A stretch of 64,000 nt of DNA from Montifringilla adamsi (Eukaryota; Chordata; Aves; Passeriformes; Passeridae): positions 18,807,937 through 18,871,936 of the forward strand of contig JAGGNK010009114.1 of NCBI GenBank assembly GCA_017590115.1, read 5' to 3'. A program made the position numbers and the translations under genes. The notes beneath the pieces are model-generated. The model searched no databases. It worked only from the letters and a program-made list of their open reading frames with translations, and was not told the DNA's origin. Positions 60,042 through 64,000 of this stretch are shown one piece after another (position 1 is the stretch's first letter; the number at the start of each line of letters is the position of its first letter).

Positions 60042-62345
60042 CTGGCAAGATGTGAGAGAGAGTGGAGAAAGAAGGTCAGCTTAACAGATGATGATATCAG
60101 GAAGAAATGCTGGACATTTAGCAATGCAGTGGAAAGTTCTTGACACATATTCTTTAATATGTCTGTTAAAGACATACTCTTTGCAAGCCAAATGGCAGAA
60201 GATAATGAAATGAAAAAAACTCCTGGATAAGCCAAACTTAAAATCATAAGACTAGTCAGGCAGATAGATACTCATGCAGAAAAATTTCCTACTAGAACGG
60301 TTTCTCTGAAAAAACACAGTGAGAGTGCCAATGAAAAATCCTGATGAAAAATCCTGACACCTGGGTCCCCACTGCTCAGAAACTCAAAAAAAAAGGGCAC
60401 TAATGCTACTACACCTCCGAGCATGCAAGAGTGCAAGGCTGCAGGACCAAATACTTCTAGCATGGTTGCCAAGGATTGGGCTTATAATGTACATCTGTAC
60501 TCAGACATCTAGTTTTCAAGTGTGCTGAGACATAGTAGCTCCTGACAATATACAGGCAAAAATGCAGACAACATACCAAATTCTGTCTTGATCCTTAGAA
60601 GTAGAAGATAAGGAGCTGTAATATGAGAAAGCCTCATTAAGGGTCATTCTCATGTTATCGCAGGAGAGGACTATAAGCACCTACATATAGTCACACAAAC
60701 ATACAGCTCAACTTAAAGAGACTCCTTGTTTACCCAAATGTTCAGCAAAATGAACCAGTCCTGTTCTCATTAAATGACAACCATACTGGCATATCCCTGC
60801 CTCCTATGGCATTAATGAAACCTTCAGATTTACAGGCAGATCCTCAGCTGGTGAGAGCTGAGTTATTGATTTGAAATGGAGTTCTTGAAACTTGATGAGG
60901 ATCTGTGACTTTCTTCTGCAAAAAAAATGGGAAAAGCAGACATACACTAGTTTTCACCAAATAAAAAAACTACTCAGGCAAAGGTTCCTCCTCTGCTTTG
61001 TGAGAAATGCCATCCTCCTTGAGGGTCACTTCAGAATGTGTTGATAGTCAGCACGCTTGCCAAGTCATCATAACAACTCCTGATTGCAGTACTTCTTTCC
61101 TATCCCCGCTCTGATATGTCAGCTCTCCATCTCCTGACTCTTTGATCCTTTGCCTACAAGCCATGAAGTAACTGAGTGAATCAAGATGAGCTGGAATGAG
61201 TAATAGTCATGGCTGTATTTGCTCGCTGGGAAAGAAGCAATTTTGCCTTCTGAACTACATATCAAAATTTGGCAACTGAGCAGGAAGTCCCTTCAACCTC
61301 CAGGTGGGCAAAATATTGATGATCTGTCTTGAAGTGAAGAAGGCTTGGTTGTGGTTTGGGAAAATTCCTCCCAGCATTCCCCTCTCAGTTTCCAATTCTC
61401 ATTTCAGCTCTGCTTTCTCTGACTGCACAGCACTCACTTTGCAAATTACAATATTTAGCCAACCAATCTTACCCATTCTTAGGCACTCTTCTTTAAAAAC
61501 ATTTAATTTTTAATGCAGCCCCACCTCACTCCAGCTGGGTTTCTCATCTGCTGCAGCTTAACCTACAGCTGTCAGAATTTTTTCTCTTTCCTTTAAATCT
61601 CAGGATATCAGTTCAGACAAATTAATTTTGCCAGTGATGCGGTGACCTCTTCTCCCTGGCACTACTTAGTATTTAAGGACATTAACATTTGCCACAAGCT
61701 GAATATGCTGAAAAAACTTTCCACTTCTGCAATAATTTCTCAAATTCTTTTTAAGTTTATCTTTAACTAGGCAAAAGCCATGTTCCATGAATTGTGGGAT
61801 CCTGCACAATGGGGAGCTGATTTCTGTTTAAAAATGTCACAGCATTTTTCTAAAGCTCTTTGTGGTTATGTCTTTTTCCAGTGCCTTCTGATAAACAGCA
61901 GTTCCTTCTCGTCCCAGACTCCTCACCCTACTCTAGCATATTGATTTAGTGCTTACTCAGAGCACAGGCTCCAAGGAATATCTTTCTCAGCACATTTCAA
62001 TTTCAGAAAAAGGGAGCTGTGTAGCAGCATATGAGATTGTTACAATACTCTAACTCCAGGTAGTTGATAATGTGCTCACTGTCACAGAAAGTGACTTGCA
62101 CCAAATAACTGTTTCTTACTATTAACTTGTCAATGCCCTCATACCTTTCCATTCTAGATTAAGAAGCCAGCAGAGAGGTTAAGTGATTTACCCAAAACCA
62201 GAGAGTATATTAGAATGGAGTTACTAGTTCTCATTTTTGCTTCACTGGATATTAAGATCAATTTAAAATATTTGAAGCCAAATTGTTTTCACACTGATCT
62301 ATCAAGTATCTACAGTACAGAAAAATGGAAGAGTAGCACTTCAAT

Positions 62346-62392
62346 TGATGTGAAGACAGAAGCACCTTTTCAATGGTTTTGTCTTCACATCA
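62346..62392. repeat. 16-base stem hairpin with 15-base loop
   Basis: tgatgtgaagaca (62346-62358) pairs perfectly with tgtcttcacatca (62380-62392), and three more pairs (one G-U) extend the stem inward to 62361/62377. Confidence 0.88.
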
Positions 62393-63668
62393 CAGCCTCT
62401 TTACTAGCATTAGTCTAGCCACATCTGTTTACAGCTGCTGAGATTCTGGCCTGCAAAAGAAAGTCATCAACTACACATCACCTAATATATTTACTGTTTT
62501 TTTCCAGTTCATAATAGTTTCTTCTGGTGATTTCATGGATTTTCATGGAATTCTTCAGCCCAGCTCCAAAGGCCTTAAGCATTAACCTTCCAGCACTTGT
62601 ACCAGGGAACAACTGGGGTCAAAACAATGGGAAATACCCGTCTTCCTTTTCAATTTTGTTTTACAATATTCTTAAGTCCCTCTTGGACCACACAAGGCAA
62701 TTTTTAGCTGACCCTTCAAGCTCTGGTAGATCATTATATATGTACTTCTAGTATCACATGGCTGAGGCTACATTAAGTATTTTTCCATTTCTTCTCTGTC
62801 TTTGTTTTATACTTGCTCTGTCTGTATTAATGTGTTCATCCACATCTCTACACTGAGGAAATGCCACACCAAAAGCTACAAACACAGACTATCAGCATTC
62901 CATTTCCTTTCAAACGGTTGAGTCATTCCCTTCCCAAAGTATGACTTTTTTTCTTGAATTTTTTGTCAAAAATGAAATAATGGGAAAGCAGAAGTTTACA
63001 GAATTGCTCTGTTGCAAGGATTTATTTCAGGTTTGGGTTTGGAATGTGTTTCAAACTGAGCCAGCCCTCTCTGAAATACATGGTCATGCCATAAAAGTGT
63101 CAGAGACCCTTAAACAAATCGCTGGTTACCAGATTTTGATCCTCATGGATCAATTCCAGAACTGCAGCAGGTTTTATATTCCTCCAAACCTTGCCAGAGC
63201 TCACTAAAAACATCTGCCTTGAATAAATCCACAGCAAAGAGAAATTTATCTGCTTATTTAATGCCCAGCAGCAGCATGCTATAACCCTTATTTACAACTT
63301 GGTCTGTGTGAGTATTGGCAGTCCCAGCAAGGCTGCAGCTTCTCTTTACCTGCTCTACAATAACAAGTGGAAACTTGACAGCAAGCAGCAAATAACCATT
63401 GTATTAGCACAAACAGGAGTTTTGAGTTTTTGTCTGGACCCTTCAAGTGCTTAGACCCTTCCTGGAAAAGTTTGGTAGGGCAAAACAGTGCATCAACAGC
63501 AAGGGGAAACAGCTGAGAGAGAACCTGTGAGGTGTGAAACTCCAAGAGTTCAGGTTGTTCCACATCTGGGTCTGAGAGAATGCTGTTGAAAAGGGATGGT
63601 GCTAGCTTCCCAAAGGAAAAGAAAAAAATACAACAAATCCATGGAAGCTGTACACTAAAGGCACATTA

Positions 63669-63707
63669 TTTGTAAGGCCACATTATTAGAAAATGTGGCC
63701 TTACAAA
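63669..63707. repeat. 16-base perfect hairpin with 7-base loop
   Basis: tttgtaaggccacatt (63669-63684) is the exact reverse complement of aatgtggccttacaaa (63692-63707); the loop is attagaa. Confidence 0.95.
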
Positions 63708-64000
63708 CTATTCCCCACTGTCACAAACTGAAAGGCAGTCAGTGACCATCAACACCAAACAGAATTTAGTGATTCTTTTTCTTGTTCAAAGGCACAGGAA
63801 ACATTTTCTAAAACTTGGTCTCTATCTGTGCTCCATAAAAGAGCTGTTTATGTACCAATATGTTAATTTCAGAAAAACATAGGTTTGCCTACTTAAAAAT
63901 AGTTGCAGTAGCAGTTTAAGACAGTGAGATGCACTCTTTTGGCCTATGCCTTTAACTTCGGCCTTTTGACTTCAAATTTCAAACTGCTGCTGGCTCCAGT

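Larger units (their letters stand above)
60042..64000 (-). other. Intron upstream of MYLK exon A (incomplete)
   Basis: I searched the minus strand for the N-terminal segment (PPRNL, EGATAKF, first Met) and did not find it, so the start exon lies beyond the window. Two hairpins (62346 and 63669) are the only structures noted. Confidence 0.8.

Noticed and set aside
60042..64000. Search for the first MYLK coding exon
   Set aside because: No segment resembling the N-terminal peptide or the Ig1 B strand was found, so it lies outside the window.

Overview
The window is vertebrate, most likely avian, genomic DNA. It carries most of the 5' half of one gene, MYLK (myosin light chain kinase), on the minus strand. 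The bird call rests on truncated CR1 LINE copies ending in the (ATTCTRTG)-type tail, with no Alu, B1 or L1-like DNA noticed, and on protein segments that match the chicken kinase closely in the actin-binding region as I remember it. No other gene could be supported. I saw no prokaryotic system, CRISPR array or intact retrovirus, and no convincing tRNA or rRNA.

I assembled fifteen coding exons by hand. Every junction is GT-AG, the codon phases are continuous from exon to exon, and together they give 3349 coding bases with no stop or frameshift. In transcript order, from high to low coordinate, they are: 59834-60041 (second part of Ig1), 58062-58110 (linker), 55402-55567 and 53408-53573 (Ig2), 50557-50593 and 48152-48711 (linker plus the start of Ig3), 46302-46505 (rest of Ig3), 45089-45223 and 38632-38784 (Ig4), 24315-24452 and 23451-23648 (Ig5), 22035-22281 and 14296-14376 (Ig6), 13046-13935 (five actin-binding DFRxxL motifs and the start of Ig7), and 3247-3363 (rest of Ig7). 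The exon with the first methionine lies beyond base 64000. Ig8, the fibronectin domain, the kinase, the calmodulin-binding region and telokin lie before base 1. The window therefore holds the actin- and cytoskeleton-targeting half of the long (non-muscle/endothelial) kinase. It also holds the point, Met at 13641-13643, where the short smooth-muscle kinase is expected to start.

The rest is intron, roughly 60 kb. It contains about six or seven CR1 fragments, a GC-rich two-module minisatellite (44389-44886) 200 bases past a splice donor, microsatellites, several short perfect hairpins, local tandem duplications, and a CpG-rich patch with a CTCF-like core (about 58560-58700). The most useful regulatory candidate is a perfect palindromic CArG box with a TATA-like element just downstream on the minus strand (14885-14921). 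It lies upstream of the exons that encode the smooth-muscle start, where the internal SRF-dependent promoter of the short kinase would be expected.

No undescribed biological system was found. The most interesting gene-level observations are that Ig3 lacks its B-strand cysteine, that one of the two reported Src-target tyrosines is a cysteine here, that there is a six-base tandem splice acceptor in the same exon, and that the five DFRxxL motifs are spaced by exactly 84 bases.
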